NCBI GenBank assembly: GCA_019425045.1
Contig: JAHYYI010000003.1
Span: forward strand, 62,001-126,000
DNA: 64,000 nt
Reading direction: 5' to 3'
Origin: Collinsella sp.
GTDB taxonomy: Bacteria; Actinomycetota; Coriobacteriia; Coriobacteriales; Coriobacteriaceae
The position numbers were made by a program, and so were the translations under genes. Below, piece by piece: positions 15,338 to 23,380 of the stretch (positions are counted from its first letter, which is position 1; each line of letters starts with the position of its first letter). A model generated the notes under the pieces. That model did no database searches, was not told where the DNA came from, and was given only the letters and a program-made list of their open reading frames with translations.

Positions 15338-17152
15338 CTACTGTTCGTGCCTATGCTGCTTGGGCTCAAGCCTTCTCGCTGCCGCGAAGCAGGCCGTGGC
15401 CGCCATGGCTAATGCGATGCTGGCCATCCAAGCGGAGTCGCCGGTTACGGCGAGCTTTAGTTCATCGGTTGTCGTGTGTCCCGACCTTTTTGTAGACGCC
15501 TCGTCGGCGTCCTTTTCAGGAGTGGCAGGATCACTTTTGTTGTCGCCGGGTGAATCTACATCGGTCTTGCCGCCCGCCTGCTCCCCTTGGGCCTTCCCCT
15601 CCACGGTGAAGGATGCATCGGTCGCCGTCCCGTCCTTCCAGACGGCCGTGACGGTGTGTCCGCCGGCGGCAAGCGTGTCCAGGTAGGCCGGCTTGAGCTC
15701 GATAATCGTGCTGCCCTTGGTTGCGGTGTAGTTCTCAGCGGAGGCCTCATTTCCGTCCACGAGGAGACGCGTGAACTCATCGAGAGGACCGCTGAAGCGG
15801 AAGGTCAGACCGTTCTCGTTGCCCTTTGCATATGCCTGCCCGTTGCCCTTGGTGGCGGCATACAGCGGGGCGGTCACGTCGAAGGTGACGTTCTCCGCGT
15901 CGTCGACATCAAAGGTCCGGACGCCGGTCTTGCCGTTACGCTCGGCGTAGGCGGAGCTGTAGACGAAGGTCTCATGACCCGCCTTGTCGAGGACCGCGAG
16001 GGCATGGATTTCAAACGAGCCCATCGAGAGCGACGTGGGGAACTCGATTTCGATATAGCCTCTTGCCGCATCGTAGCTGCAGCTCAACGTTTTACGGGCC
16101 TTTACAGAGTTCGGGTCCTCGACATAGCCGGGGTCGCCGAGAATCGGGGAGACAGACTTCACGCCGTCCGCGTCGCCTACATTGCAATAGATGCGGAGGA
16201 GCCCGCCGACAGGGACTCTCTTCGCGGAGATGGAAACGTTCGAGACCGTGGGCGGGTTCCGGTCGATCGCGCTGCCGGTCACCTCGAAGCACAGCTCGCT
16301 CGGGTCGGCAACCGAGAAAGTCGCGCCCGAGATGCCGTTGGCCCTGGCGTAGGAACTCTCGTACACATCGGTCTCGAACCCTAGGTCATCGGTGACCGAA
16401 AGGCCGATCAGCCTGTGCCTTCCGATCCTATTGCTGTCGAATGTGAGGTCGAACCCGTCGATAGACGAGCCTCCGTGATAATAGGCCGACGAAACGGAGC
16501 AGCCGTCGTCCTTATCCTCCCAGCCCCGCTGCAGTATGGGGGAAACGGAGCGAACGCCGTCCGGGTCCGCGACGGACCAAGAGATGTGGAAGTCGGCACC
16601 GGTCGCGACCTCCCTGCTCGAGAACGACACGGAGGACACGGTCGGCGGGTTCTGGTCCGCGGGCCCCTCGGTCACCTCATAGACGAGGGGGCTGGTGGCG
16701 AAGGTCGGAGAGTTGAGTCCCTTCTCCTCGGCATACGCCGCGTCGTAGACATCGGTAACCCATCCAAGGCTATCGGTCACGCCGAGGCCGATGATCCGGT
16801 ACCTGCAGGGCCGGTCGCTCGGGGAGGTGGGGATATCGAAGCCCGCGGTCGTGTCGCCGGTCGACCGGAAGGCGAGGCGGGAGCTGTTGCCCTGGTCCCC
16901 GTCATCGCTATCGACGACGACCTCGACTATCGGCGTGACTGACCGCACCCCATCGGGGTCGTCCACATCGTAGCCGACATGCAGCGTGGAGCCGGCCGTG
17001 ACTGTCGCCGCGGATAACGTCACGTTGGAGATGCTGGGCGGGTTCGGGTCCGACGCAGCGAGGGCGGTTGAGGGCAAAGCTAGCGCTACGGCGGCGGACA
17101 GCGGGACGAGCAGGCTAAGCGCGAAGCGCCTGGAGAATTTCAAGGAGGTCAT
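15338..17152 (-). CDS. Sortase-anchored surface protein with three repeated domains
   Basis: 604 aa. An N-terminal signal peptide (FALSLLVPLSAAVALALPST...ALA) is followed by three repeats of about 130 residues. Each opens with D-x-NPP-[ST]-[IV]-S and a DPDGVRSVSPI-like segment (DADGVKSV in the third), and contains a G-[LV]-x-V-x-D turn and a Y-x-x-x-Y-A motif. A fourth, X2-like domain (about 440-520) precedes an Asp/Lys-rich linker. The C terminus carries KLAVTGD, a hydrophobic stretch and a basic tail, the LAxTG-type cell-wall sorting signal used by actinobacterial class E sortases. A role in adhesion is inferred; no sortase gene is in the window. Confidence 0.8.
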   Translation of the reverse strand: MTSLKFSRRFALSLLVPLSAAVALALPSTALAASDPNPPSISNVTLSAATVTAGSTLHVGYDVDDPDGVRSVTPIVEVVVDSDDGDQGNSSRLAFRSTGDTTAGFDIPTSPSDRPCRYRIIGLGVTDSLGWVTDVYDAAYAEEKGLNSPTFATSPLVYEVTEGPADQNPPTVSSVSFSSREVATGADFHISWSVADPDGVRSVSPILQRGWEDKDDGCSVSSAYYHGGSSIDGFDLTFDSNRIGRHRLIGLSVTDDLGFETDVYESSYARANGISGATFSVADPSELCFEVTGSAIDRNPPTVSNVSISAKRVPVGGLLRIYCNVGDADGVKSVSPILGDPGYVEDPNSVKARKTLSCSYDAARGYIEIEFPTSLSMGSFEIHALAVLDKAGHETFVYSSAYAERNGKTGVRTFDVDDAENVTFDVTAPLYAATKGNGQAYAKGNENGLTFRFSGPLDEFTRLLVDGNEASAENYTATKGSTIIELKPAYLDTLAAGGHTVTAVWKDGTATDASFTVEGKAQGEQAGGKTDVDSPGDNKSDPATPEKDADEASTKRSGHTTTDELKLAVTGDSAWMASIALAMAATACFAAARRLEPKQHRHEQ

Positions 17153-17533
17153 TGACGATGCCGATCTTCCATAATTGTTGCAACGATACCAGTATATCTT
17201 TGGCCCACGCTAGCCTGATGTTCTTTCCGCGAACGGCTCGTTAGTTTAGAGACGGCGTATGGACGCCCGTCTCGTCCAAGTTTCTCGTAAGGGCGATTAT
17301 GAGGGCATGAAGAGACTTTCTCGGAACAATCAATTGGGGATATCAAAGAAATGCTGGACGCCGCCCGATCGCTCAATGCCTTTGAGGCGAAATGCGGCGC
17401 ATCGGCTACGTTGTTGAGATCATTTATCGAGCGATACGTCATTCCAGCCGAGGCCACCATCATGAGGCTTCTGTTCCTACGCCCCCGCAATCCCGCGGGC
17501 CGCACTCAACAGCTCATACTCCCTCTGGCTCCA
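17153..17533. other. Intergenic stretch with possible frameshifted gene remnant
   Basis: No intact gene is supported. On the plus strand a frame after TGA encodes a helix-rich segment (ETFSEQSIGDIKEMLDAARS, then NAFEAKCGASATLLRSFIER) that ends in Pro/Arg-rich sequence and runs into the opposite-strand gene. A short frame starting at ATG about 17260 (MDARLVQVSRKGDYEG) lies one nucleotide out of phase. Together they look like a broken small gene; the family is not recognisable. Confidence 0.3.
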
Positions 17534-17899
17534 CTAGTACAGCTCGGCCGTGCGTACGGCGTCGCGACACAGGTCCAGAAACACCTCAGCTCCCTCGTAG
17601 AAGCACTCGCGGGCAAAGTCACCCGAGCCGCTTGCGACGCACGCGCCGTCGGCGAAGAGCTTCCAGTTGGACGGCTCGCGCGAGTCGTCTCCGAGCAGCT
17701 TGATCTGCAGAACATGTGGGTTGCCAGCAGCACAGAGCTCTTCCTCGAGCTTCTGTATGGTAAAGCGCATCTGGTGGGAGAGGCCGCTCTTCACCAAAGC
17801 CGAGGTGTAGCCGCTCGGCTCGTCTAGAAGATGCATTCGTTTTGGCTTGACGATCAGGTTGTGGAAATTGCGCTCGCTGCGCACAGAGAAATTGTCCAT
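17534..17899 (-). CDS. Small hypothetical protein
   Basis: 121 aa from ATG 17899, chosen because AAAGGAG precedes it; the frame continues to 18097 but without a ribosome binding site. It is soluble, with no signal peptide. It begins MDNFSVRSERNFHNLIVKPK, has a central Glu-rich segment (FTIQKLEEEL) and ends in a Cys/Arg-containing helix. I do not recognise a family. Neighbours are a surface protein and a 33-bp tandem array, so it lies inside the accessory region. Confidence 0.55.
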   Translation of the reverse strand: MDNFSVRSERNFHNLIVKPKRMHLLDEPSGYTSALVKSGLSHQMRFTIQKLEEELCAAGNPHVLQIKLLGDDSREPSNWKLFADGACVASGSGDFARECFYEGAEVFLDLCRDAVRTAELY

Positions 17900-18117
17900 A
17901 CGGACTCCTTTCATCGATGTTGGCAGGGCCACCGTGCCTCTTGGCCGGTTGGCGTCGGGATCGTGGAGCCAACTCTCTACCCCGACTCTGGATAAAACGC
18001 GCCCGCTCCTTGCGGGCAAGAGGAAGTCTATCAACGTGTACGGACAGAAATCAAGCGCCGCCTGCGAAATGACGCGTGAACGGCGTTGGTTTCCCAAGTG
18101 ATTATTCGGCTTTCATC

Positions 18118-18216
18118 CGGAAAAGTGTCGAAATCAGCCGTGTAAAAGTACGGAAAAGTGTCGAAATAGGCACCTTAAAACTTCGGAAAAGTGTAGCTGG
18201 ATGACAAAACAGCACT
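18118..18216. repeat. 33-bp direct tandem repeat
   Basis: Three units start with CGGAAAAGTGT at 18118, 18151 and 18184, exactly 33 bp apart (about three helical turns). Units 1 and 2 share the longer start CGGAAAAGTGTCGAAAT; the third diverges after the first 11 bases. The segment GTGTAAAAGTAC inside unit 1 resembles the core GCGTAAAAACTAC of the 23-bp array at 11915. Between 17900 and 18264 nothing else is seen except a small GCCCGC/GCGGGC hairpin near 18000-18016. Confidence 0.7.
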
Positions 18217-18264
18217 TAGAAGCCGGTGTTGGATGCGGGATCCTGCGGCCGCCTTCAGCCCTCG

Positions 18265-19251
18265 CTACTCATCGTCCCCGTCGTTGGGGTCGCCCTTGAG
18301 GGTGTTGATGTCCAGATACTCGTTATCGTCCTCTTTTTGCTGGGTCTCCGACTCCGCTTGGGTGGGGCCGGAGAACAGACGGAATCCCTCAAACGCAATG
18401 ACGCCGAGCAGGGCAATGACAATGGCGATAAAGGCAACCTTGACTGCCTGCGGAAATTCCGAGAAACGCAGCGCCTTTTCCTCGGCGTAATAATCGGCGA
18501 AGCGCTCTTCGCCCGTGCTTTTGGTATACGCCGGCGCGGACGCGGCCTCCGGGTCATATTCCGGTGCAGGCGTGGCAGCGTACGGATCGTTGAGATAATC
18601 GCTCGATGCGGTGCCATAATCCTCGGTCTCGATGCGATCGGTGCCAGCATAGCCATCGGAATAATCGGAATATGCCGCACCGCCCTCATAGTCCGCGGCG
18701 CTCGTGTTGGCGGCAAAAAGCGGGTTAACTGGAACGTCGAGCGCCGGCATGCCGGTAGAGGTCTCATCCAGATCGGCTGCAGCCCAGGAATCGTAGGCAA
18801 CCTGATGGGCAACGGGCTCATCGAGCCTTGTGACCGGAGACTTGCGTGCCGTAGGAACGGGCAACTGCTGGGCGCTGTACATAACGGTGCTGTCGGCCGA
18901 TTTGCTCCGCGTCGCCGCAGCGAGAAATGCCGCCGTCTCGGACGGGTCGCTTGCGGGGCGGGGAGCGGGTGTGGGCGCCGAAATGGGTGCGGGCGTAGAC
19001 GCGGGCGTCGAAACAGGCGGCTGCGCAGGAGTCGGCGCAGATGCGGGCTTAGGCGCAAGTGCGGGATTGGGGCTTGACGGGCGAGCCCCGCCGCCCATGA
19101 GTTCGTCGGCGGTCCACGGGCGATCATCCATCACGTCGTCAAGGCTCAGCGAAAACAGGTCGTCTTCACCCTCATCGAACATGCGGTGCACATGTCCACC
19201 AATTGCCGGAATCAATCCGCGACCGGTGCATGATGCCTTGCTCAACGCCAT
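18265..19251 (-). CDS. Pro/Ala-rich single-pass membrane protein of unknown function
   Basis: 328 aa from ATG 19251 (AAAGGGTGG upstream). The N-terminal ~60 residues are acidic (FDEGEDDLFSLSLDDVMDD). A long Pro/Ala/Ser linker (about 60-110) and a Tyr/Asp/Ala-rich low-complexity region follow. One hydrophobic segment (VKVAFIAIVIALLGVIAF, about 275-295) precedes a short acidic tail. There is no N-terminal signal, so the long N-terminal part is probably cytosolic. The layout recalls actinobacterial cell-envelope or division accessory proteins, but no known domain is visible. It lies next to, and on the same strand as, the YheO-type regulator. Confidence 0.65.
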   Translation of the reverse strand: MALSKASCTGRGLIPAIGGHVHRMFDEGEDDLFSLSLDDVMDDRPWTADELMGGGARPSSPNPALAPKPASAPTPAQPPVSTPASTPAPISAPTPAPRPASDPSETAAFLAAATRSKSADSTVMYSAQQLPVPTARKSPVTRLDEPVAHQVAYDSWAAADLDETSTGMPALDVPVNPLFAANTSAADYEGGAAYSDYSDGYAGTDRIETEDYGTASSDYLNDPYAATPAPEYDPEAASAPAYTKSTGEERFADYYAEEKALRFSEFPQAVKVAFIAIVIALLGVIAFEGFRLFSGPTQAESETQQKEDDNEYLDINTLKGDPNDGDDE

Positions 19252-19374
19252 TCTGTTCCACCCTTTCGAAATGCTAATGACATCGATTATATGGAACTTT
19301 CCAAGCGGCTCGGTCTTGGATTCATGCTTTCCAGAACTCGCGCCCAAAAGGGGAGGGGCAATCCAGGTGAGTGC

Positions 19375-20028
19375 CTACTTGTCGCCTGCTGCCGCCTTTG
19401 CCTCGTTGAGGTAGCTATAGAAGCTGTACTTAGAGATGCCAAAGAACTCGCAGGCGCGTTCGCTCGACTTGGAGATGAGGAAGGCACCGCGACGGTCGAG
19501 GTAGCCAATGGCGCGGATGCGCTCGTCTTTGGTCATAAGGGCTGCAGGCTTGCCCACAAACTGTTCGCACTCGCGCAGCAGGTCTTCGAGCAGGTCGCCG
19601 ATGTTTTTGGTAATGGGCTCGGGCTCGGTGTAGCCCGTGCCGCCGGTGCCGGTAAAGGCATCGAGCGAGCGCTCAAAAGCCTTCATGAGCGTAATGTCAA
19701 AGTTGATGCCCAAAATGCCGACGGGTTTGCCCTCATCGTTGCGGATAAAGATGGTCGAGGACTTGAGCAGCTTGCCATCGGTGGTTTTGGTGAGGTATGG
19801 CTCGCGGTCGTGCACGTCGGCGGTGCCCTCGTGCATGGACTCAAACACAATATGGCTGGGGCCGTCGCCCAGTTTGCGCCCGCTGACGTGGCCGTTTTCG
19901 ATCACTACGATGGAGTGGTCCACGTCCTCGGTCTCCAGGTCGTGGACGACGATTTCGCAGTTGGGACCAAATTGGAGCGCCAGACCGTGTGCAAGGCGCT
20001 TGTAAAACTCAATCTGTGCGGGGGTCAT
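19375..20028 (-). CDS. YheO-type PAS / helix-turn-helix regulator
   Basis: 217 aa from ATG 20028, preceded by AGGAAGG. The N-terminal YheO-like PAS domain (about 1-115) contains LQFGPNCEIVVHDL and a GKPVGILGINFD segment. The C-terminal helix-turn-helix (about 165-217) ends with a FFGISKYSFYSYLNEAK recognition helix. The family includes DauR and other amino-acid or metabolite sensors. It is transcribed divergently from ygeX with 277 bp between, which contains paired operator-like palindromes, so it probably senses a purine-derived or diaminopropionate-like ligand and controls the urate locus. That link is inferred. Confidence 0.8.
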   Translation of the reverse strand: MTPAQIEFYKRLAHGLALQFGPNCEIVVHDLETEDVDHSIVVIENGHVSGRKLGDGPSHIVFESMHEGTADVHDREPYLTKTTDGKLLKSSTIFIRNDEGKPVGILGINFDITLMKAFERSLDAFTGTGGTGYTEPEPITKNIGDLLEDLLRECEQFVGKPAALMTKDERIRAIGYLDRRGAFLISKSSERACEFFGISKYSFYSYLNEAKAAAGDK

Positions 20029-20147
20029 AGGTGCCTTCCTAAAAATTAGTTTGGGCTCACTGTGCCATAAACCCCACTTGTTCGCAAATAACGAAAGCAT
20101 CGCTGCGTTATGTGACCGTTCGGCGGCGAAAAGGTACCGATTACGGC

Positions 20148-20216
20148 AACAAACAATTTGTTAGGTTTTCCAATCAAAAAGTGTGATAGAACAGTGCTAA
20201 CAAACTTTTTGTTTGG
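20148..20216. promoter_or_regulatory. Paired operator-like palindromes in the ygeX/regulator spacer
   Basis: Two AT-rich sites with a common core stand out in GC-rich sequence: AACAAA and TTTGTT arms at 20148-20162, and CAAAC and GTTTG arms around TTTTT at 20201-20215, both beginning AACAAAC. They are about 51 bp apart (roughly five helical turns), as expected for cooperative binding. They are candidate binding sites for the divergent YheO-type regulator. Confidence 0.5.
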
Positions 20217-20305
20217 CATCCACATAAAAGTTCAGCCGCATGAATGGGAATGGGCTGAAACGCGTATGCGGGGGCCGGCAAGAGAGGACTTAAGGAGTTC
20301 ACCGT

Positions 20306-21520
20306 ATGGCCGATAAGATCCAGTGGGCGGGCAACACGATGCCCAAGAGCGATGACAAGCACTTGGGAATCATGAGCCTCGACCACGTGAAGAAGGCCCG
20401 TGCCTTCCACCAGTCGTTCCCCCAGTACACCGTCACTCCGCTTGCCCGCCTGGATGGCCAGGCCGCGCGCCTGGGCCTGTCCAACCTGTGCGTTAAGGAC
20501 GAGAGCTATCGCTTTGGCCTCAACGCCTTTAAGGTCCTGGGCGGTTCGTTTGCCATGGCCAACTACATTGCCGACGAGACCGGCAAGGACGTTGCCGACT
20601 GCACCTTCGATTACCTGACCTCCGATCAGCTGGCCGAGGACTTTGGCCAGGCCACCTTCTTTACCGCCACCGACGGCAACCATGGCCGCGGCGTGGCATG
20701 GGCTGCCAACAAGCTGGGCCAGAAGGCCGTCGTGCACATGCCCAAGGGTTCCACCAAGCCCCGCTTTGATAACATCGCCGCCGAGGGCGCCACGGTGACC
20801 ATCGAAGAGGTCAACTACGACGAGTGCGTGCGCATGGCCGCCGCCGAGGCCGATGCCTGCGAGCGCGGCGTCATCGTTCAGGACACCGCCTGGGAGGGCT
20901 ACGAGAAGATTCCGTCCTGGATCATGGAGGGCTACGGCACCATGGCTTCCGAGGCTGCCGAGCAGCTGCGCGAGATGGCCATCAACCGCCCGACGCACGT
21001 CTTTGTCCAGGCTGGCGTAGGCTCGCTCGCCGGCGCCGTGGTGGGCTACTTCACCAACCTGTATCCCGATAACCCGCCCACCTTCGTCGTGGTCGAGTGC
21101 GCTCCTGCCGCCTGCCTGTACAAGGGCGCTGCCGCCGGCGACGGCGATCCGCGCATCGTGGACGGCGACATGCCCTCCATCATGGCCGGTCTGTGCTGCG
21201 GCGAGCCTAATATTCTGGGCTGGGATATCCTGCGCAACCACACCACCGCCTTCGTGTCCTGCCCCGACTGGGTTACCGCTCGCGGCATGCGCACCCTGGG
21301 CGCTCCCGAGAAGGGCGACCCGCGCGTCATCTCCGGCGAGTCCGGCGCGGTGACCACCGGCCTGGTCGAGACCCTCATGCTCGATCCCGAGTACGCCGAG
21401 CTCAAGGAGCTCATCGGCCTGGACAAGACGAGCTCTGTGCTCTGCTTCTCCACGGAAGGTGACACGGATCCGGATCAGTACCGTCGCATCGTCTGGGGGG
21501 GCGAGTATCCGACCTGCTAG
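20306..21520 (+). CDS. ygeX: Diaminopropionate ammonia-lyase YgeX (PLP enzyme)
   Basis: 404 aa fold-type II PLP enzyme. Reaction of the family: 2,3-diaminopropionate to pyruvate plus two ammonia. The PLP lysine lies in RFGLNAFKVLGGSFA, followed by TDGNHGRGVAWAA (phosphate cup and Asn-His) and a Ser/Gly loop SGESGAVTTG. The start is ATG 20306 behind AAGGAG. In the anaerobic urate cluster it is grouped with ygeY and ygeW and would release ammonia and pyruvate from the opened ring. It is first in its transcription unit and is divergent from the YheO-type regulator. Confidence 0.93.
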   Translation: MADKIQWAGNTMPKSDDKHLGIMSLDHVKKARAFHQSFPQYTVTPLARLDGQAARLGLSNLCVKDESYRFGLNAFKVLGGSFAMANYIADETGKDVADCTFDYLTSDQLAEDFGQATFFTATDGNHGRGVAWAANKLGQKAVVHMPKGSTKPRFDNIAAEGATVTIEEVNYDECVRMAAAEADACERGVIVQDTAWEGYEKIPSWIMEGYGTMASEAAEQLREMAINRPTHVFVQAGVGSLAGAVVGYFTNLYPDNPPTFVVVECAPAACLYKGAAAGDGDPRIVDGDMPSIMAGLCCGEPNILGWDILRNHTTAFVSCPDWVTARGMRTLGAPEKGDPRVISGESGAVTTGLVETLMLDPEYAELKELIGLDKTSSVLCFSTEGDTDPDQYRRIVWGGEYPTC

Positions 21521-21535
21521 CAGACTGACCTGTCC

Positions 21536-21653
21536 GGAGGCAGCCGGAGGACTTTACTCCCTGCTCGGACAGTCCTGCTCGCACGGAGAGCACATTAAGT
21601 GCTCTCCGGCTCGTGCGGAACTCGCGACGGAGCAAAGTCCTCCGTCCGCCTCC
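21536..21653 (+). ncRNA. Long nested hairpin between ygeX and ygeY
   Basis: A 118-nt, almost symmetric structure. Outer arms: GGAGGC (21536-21541) with GCCTCC (21648-21653). Middle arms: CGGAGGACTTT (21545-21555) and CTCC (21557-21560) with GGAG (21629-21632) and AAAGTCCTCCG (21634-21644). Inner perfect stem: CGGAGAGCAC (21584-21593) with GTGCTCTCCG (21599-21608) around ATTAA. There is no T-run. It begins 15 nt after the ygeX stop, so it is probably an mRNA element or mobile palindromic element rather than a free RNA. Confidence 0.55.
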
Positions 21654-21692
21654 TATGGTTACTTGCTTGTGGGGTACTCGACCTCACGCTGC

Positions 21693-21722
21693 TTGGCACA
21701 AGTGATCTATCTGAAATATCTA
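21693..21722 (+). promoter_or_regulatory. Candidate promoter for ygeY
   Basis: TTGGCA (21693-21698) and ATATCT or TATCTA (21716-21722) are spaced 17-18 bp apart. The site lies after the ygeX hairpin and 36 bp before the ygeY start, and would give ygeY its own transcript. Inferred from motif and position only. Confidence 0.35.
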
Positions 21723-21757
21723 CCTGTAGGTAAACCCTTGTAGAAAGGTTGACTGTT

Positions 21758-23143
21758 ATGACTAAGGAACTCGATTTCGAGGCAATTAAAAACGCTGCTG
21801 AGTCCCATCGTGCTGATATGACGCGTTTTCTTCGCGCAATGATTAGCCACCCCTCTGAGTCTTGCGAGGAGGGCGAGGTTGTCGCCTGCATCAAGGCCGA
21901 GATGGAGAGCCTTGGCTATGACGAGGTCAAGGTCGACGGCCTGGGCAACGTCATGGGCTTTATGGGCGAGGGCGACAAGATCATCGCCATCGACTCCCAC
22001 ATCGACACCGTCGGCATCGGCAACATCGAGAACTGGGATGCCGATCCCTATGAGGGCTACGAAACCGACGAGATCATCTACGGCCGTGGCGGCTCCGACC
22101 AGGAGGGTGGCATGGCTTCTGCTACCTACGCTGCCAAGATGATGAAGGACATGGGCCTCATCCCCGAGGGCTACAAGATCATGGTCGTCGGCACCGTCCA
22201 GGAAGAGGACTGCGACGGCATGTGCTGGCAGTACATCTACAACAAGGACGGCATTAAGCCCGAGTTCGTCATTTCCACCGAGCCCACCGACGGCGGCATC
22301 TATCGCGGCCACCGCGGCCGCATGGAGATCCGCGTCGACGTTCACGGCACCTCCTGCCACGGCTCCGCTCCCGACCGCGGCGACAACGCCATCTACAAGA
22401 TGGCCGACATCATCGCCGACGTCCGCGCCCTCAACAACAACGGCTGCGACGAGTCGACCGACATCAAGGGCCTCGTCAAGATGCTCGACCCCAAGTACAA
22501 CCCCGAACACTTCGAGGACGCCCGCTTCCTGGGCCGCGGCACCTGCACCGTCAGCCAGATCTTCTACACCAGCCCCAGCCGCTGCGCTGTCGCTGACTCC
22601 TGCGCCATCTCCATCGACCGTCGCATGACCGCCGGCGAGACCTGGGAGTCCTGCCTGGACGAGATCCGCAACCTGCCGGCCGCCAAGAAGTACGGCGACG
22701 ACGTGAAGGTCTCCATGTACATGTACGACCGTCCGTCCTGGACCGGCGAGGTCTACGAGACCGAGGCTTACTTCCCCACGTGGATCAACAAGGAGACCGC
22801 TCCGCACGTCAAGGCCCTCGTCGACGCCCACAAGGCCATGTTCGGTGACGAGCGCATCGGCTGCGAGCCCAGCATGGACAAGCGCACCGGTCGTCCGCTG
22901 TGCGACAAGTGGACCTTCTCCACGAACTGCGTTTCCATCCAGGGCCGCTATGGCATCCCCTGCGTCGGCTTTGGCCCGGGTGCCGAGTCTCAGGCTCACG
23001 CTCCCAACGAGGTCACCTACAAGGATGACCTGGTCACCGCTGCCGCCATGTATGTGGCTGCCCTGAACCTCTACGATCCGAGCCAGGCCGATGGCGACGC
23101 CACCGTGTTCCGCGCCGGTCTGACCAACAACAAGATCGACTAG
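21758..23143 (+). CDS. ygeY: YgeY, M20-family metallohydrolase (selenium-metabolism hydrolase)
   Basis: 461 aa cytosolic zinc amidohydrolase/peptidase of the M20 family. Visible ligands and active-site residues: His and Asp in IDSHIDTVG, Asp in GRGGSDQEGG, the catalytic Glu pair in VQEEDCDG, Glu in ISTEPTDGG and the C-terminal His in ESQAHAPNE. The start is ATG 21758 with AAAGG upstream; the TTG at 21749 is less likely. In the urate cluster it would cleave an amide of a ring-opened purine intermediate. It is followed by ygeW after a 237-bp spacer. Confidence 0.92.
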   Translation: MTKELDFEAIKNAAESHRADMTRFLRAMISHPSESCEEGEVVACIKAEMESLGYDEVKVDGLGNVMGFMGEGDKIIAIDSHIDTVGIGNIENWDADPYEGYETDEIIYGRGGSDQEGGMASATYAAKMMKDMGLIPEGYKIMVVGTVQEEDCDGMCWQYIYNKDGIKPEFVISTEPTDGGIYRGHRGRMEIRVDVHGTSCHGSAPDRGDNAIYKMADIIADVRALNNNGCDESTDIKGLVKMLDPKYNPEHFEDARFLGRGTCTVSQIFYTSPSRCAVADSCAISIDRRMTAGETWESCLDEIRNLPAAKKYGDDVKVSMYMYDRPSWTGEVYETEAYFPTWINKETAPHVKALVDAHKAMFGDERIGCEPSMDKRTGRPLCDKWTFSTNCVSIQGRYGIPCVGFGPGAESQAHAPNEVTYKDDLVTAAAMYVAALNLYDPSQADGDATVFRAGLTNNKID

Positions 23144-23169
23144 TCCCATTCCTTGATCTTGTTGAGCCG

Positions 23170-23247
23170 GGGGCCGCTCGTGTCCCCGGCATCCCCTGTT
23201 GACTTGGGGCCGCTCGTGTCCCCGGCATCCCCTGTTGACTTGGGGCC
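23170..23247. repeat. Perfect 36-bp tandem duplication
   Basis: Two identical 36-bp units at 23170-23205 and 23206-23241 start with GGGGCCGCTCGTGTCCCC and end with CTGTTGACTT; the first six bases of a third copy follow. Each unit can form a small GGGG/CCCC hairpin. It lies between ygeY and ygeW and probably arose by recent slippage, since there is no divergence between units. Confidence 0.8.
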
Positions 23248-23380
23248 CGCGGTCGTTATCTCCCATGCTTCCTCAACGGTAGCGGGTCCTCGTCATAGCG
23301 CTTTGCATGTTCTAGCCACACGCGCATGCCGGAGCACATCTACTCATTGCGATCGTTTCATCTTTGGAAAGGATATTTAC

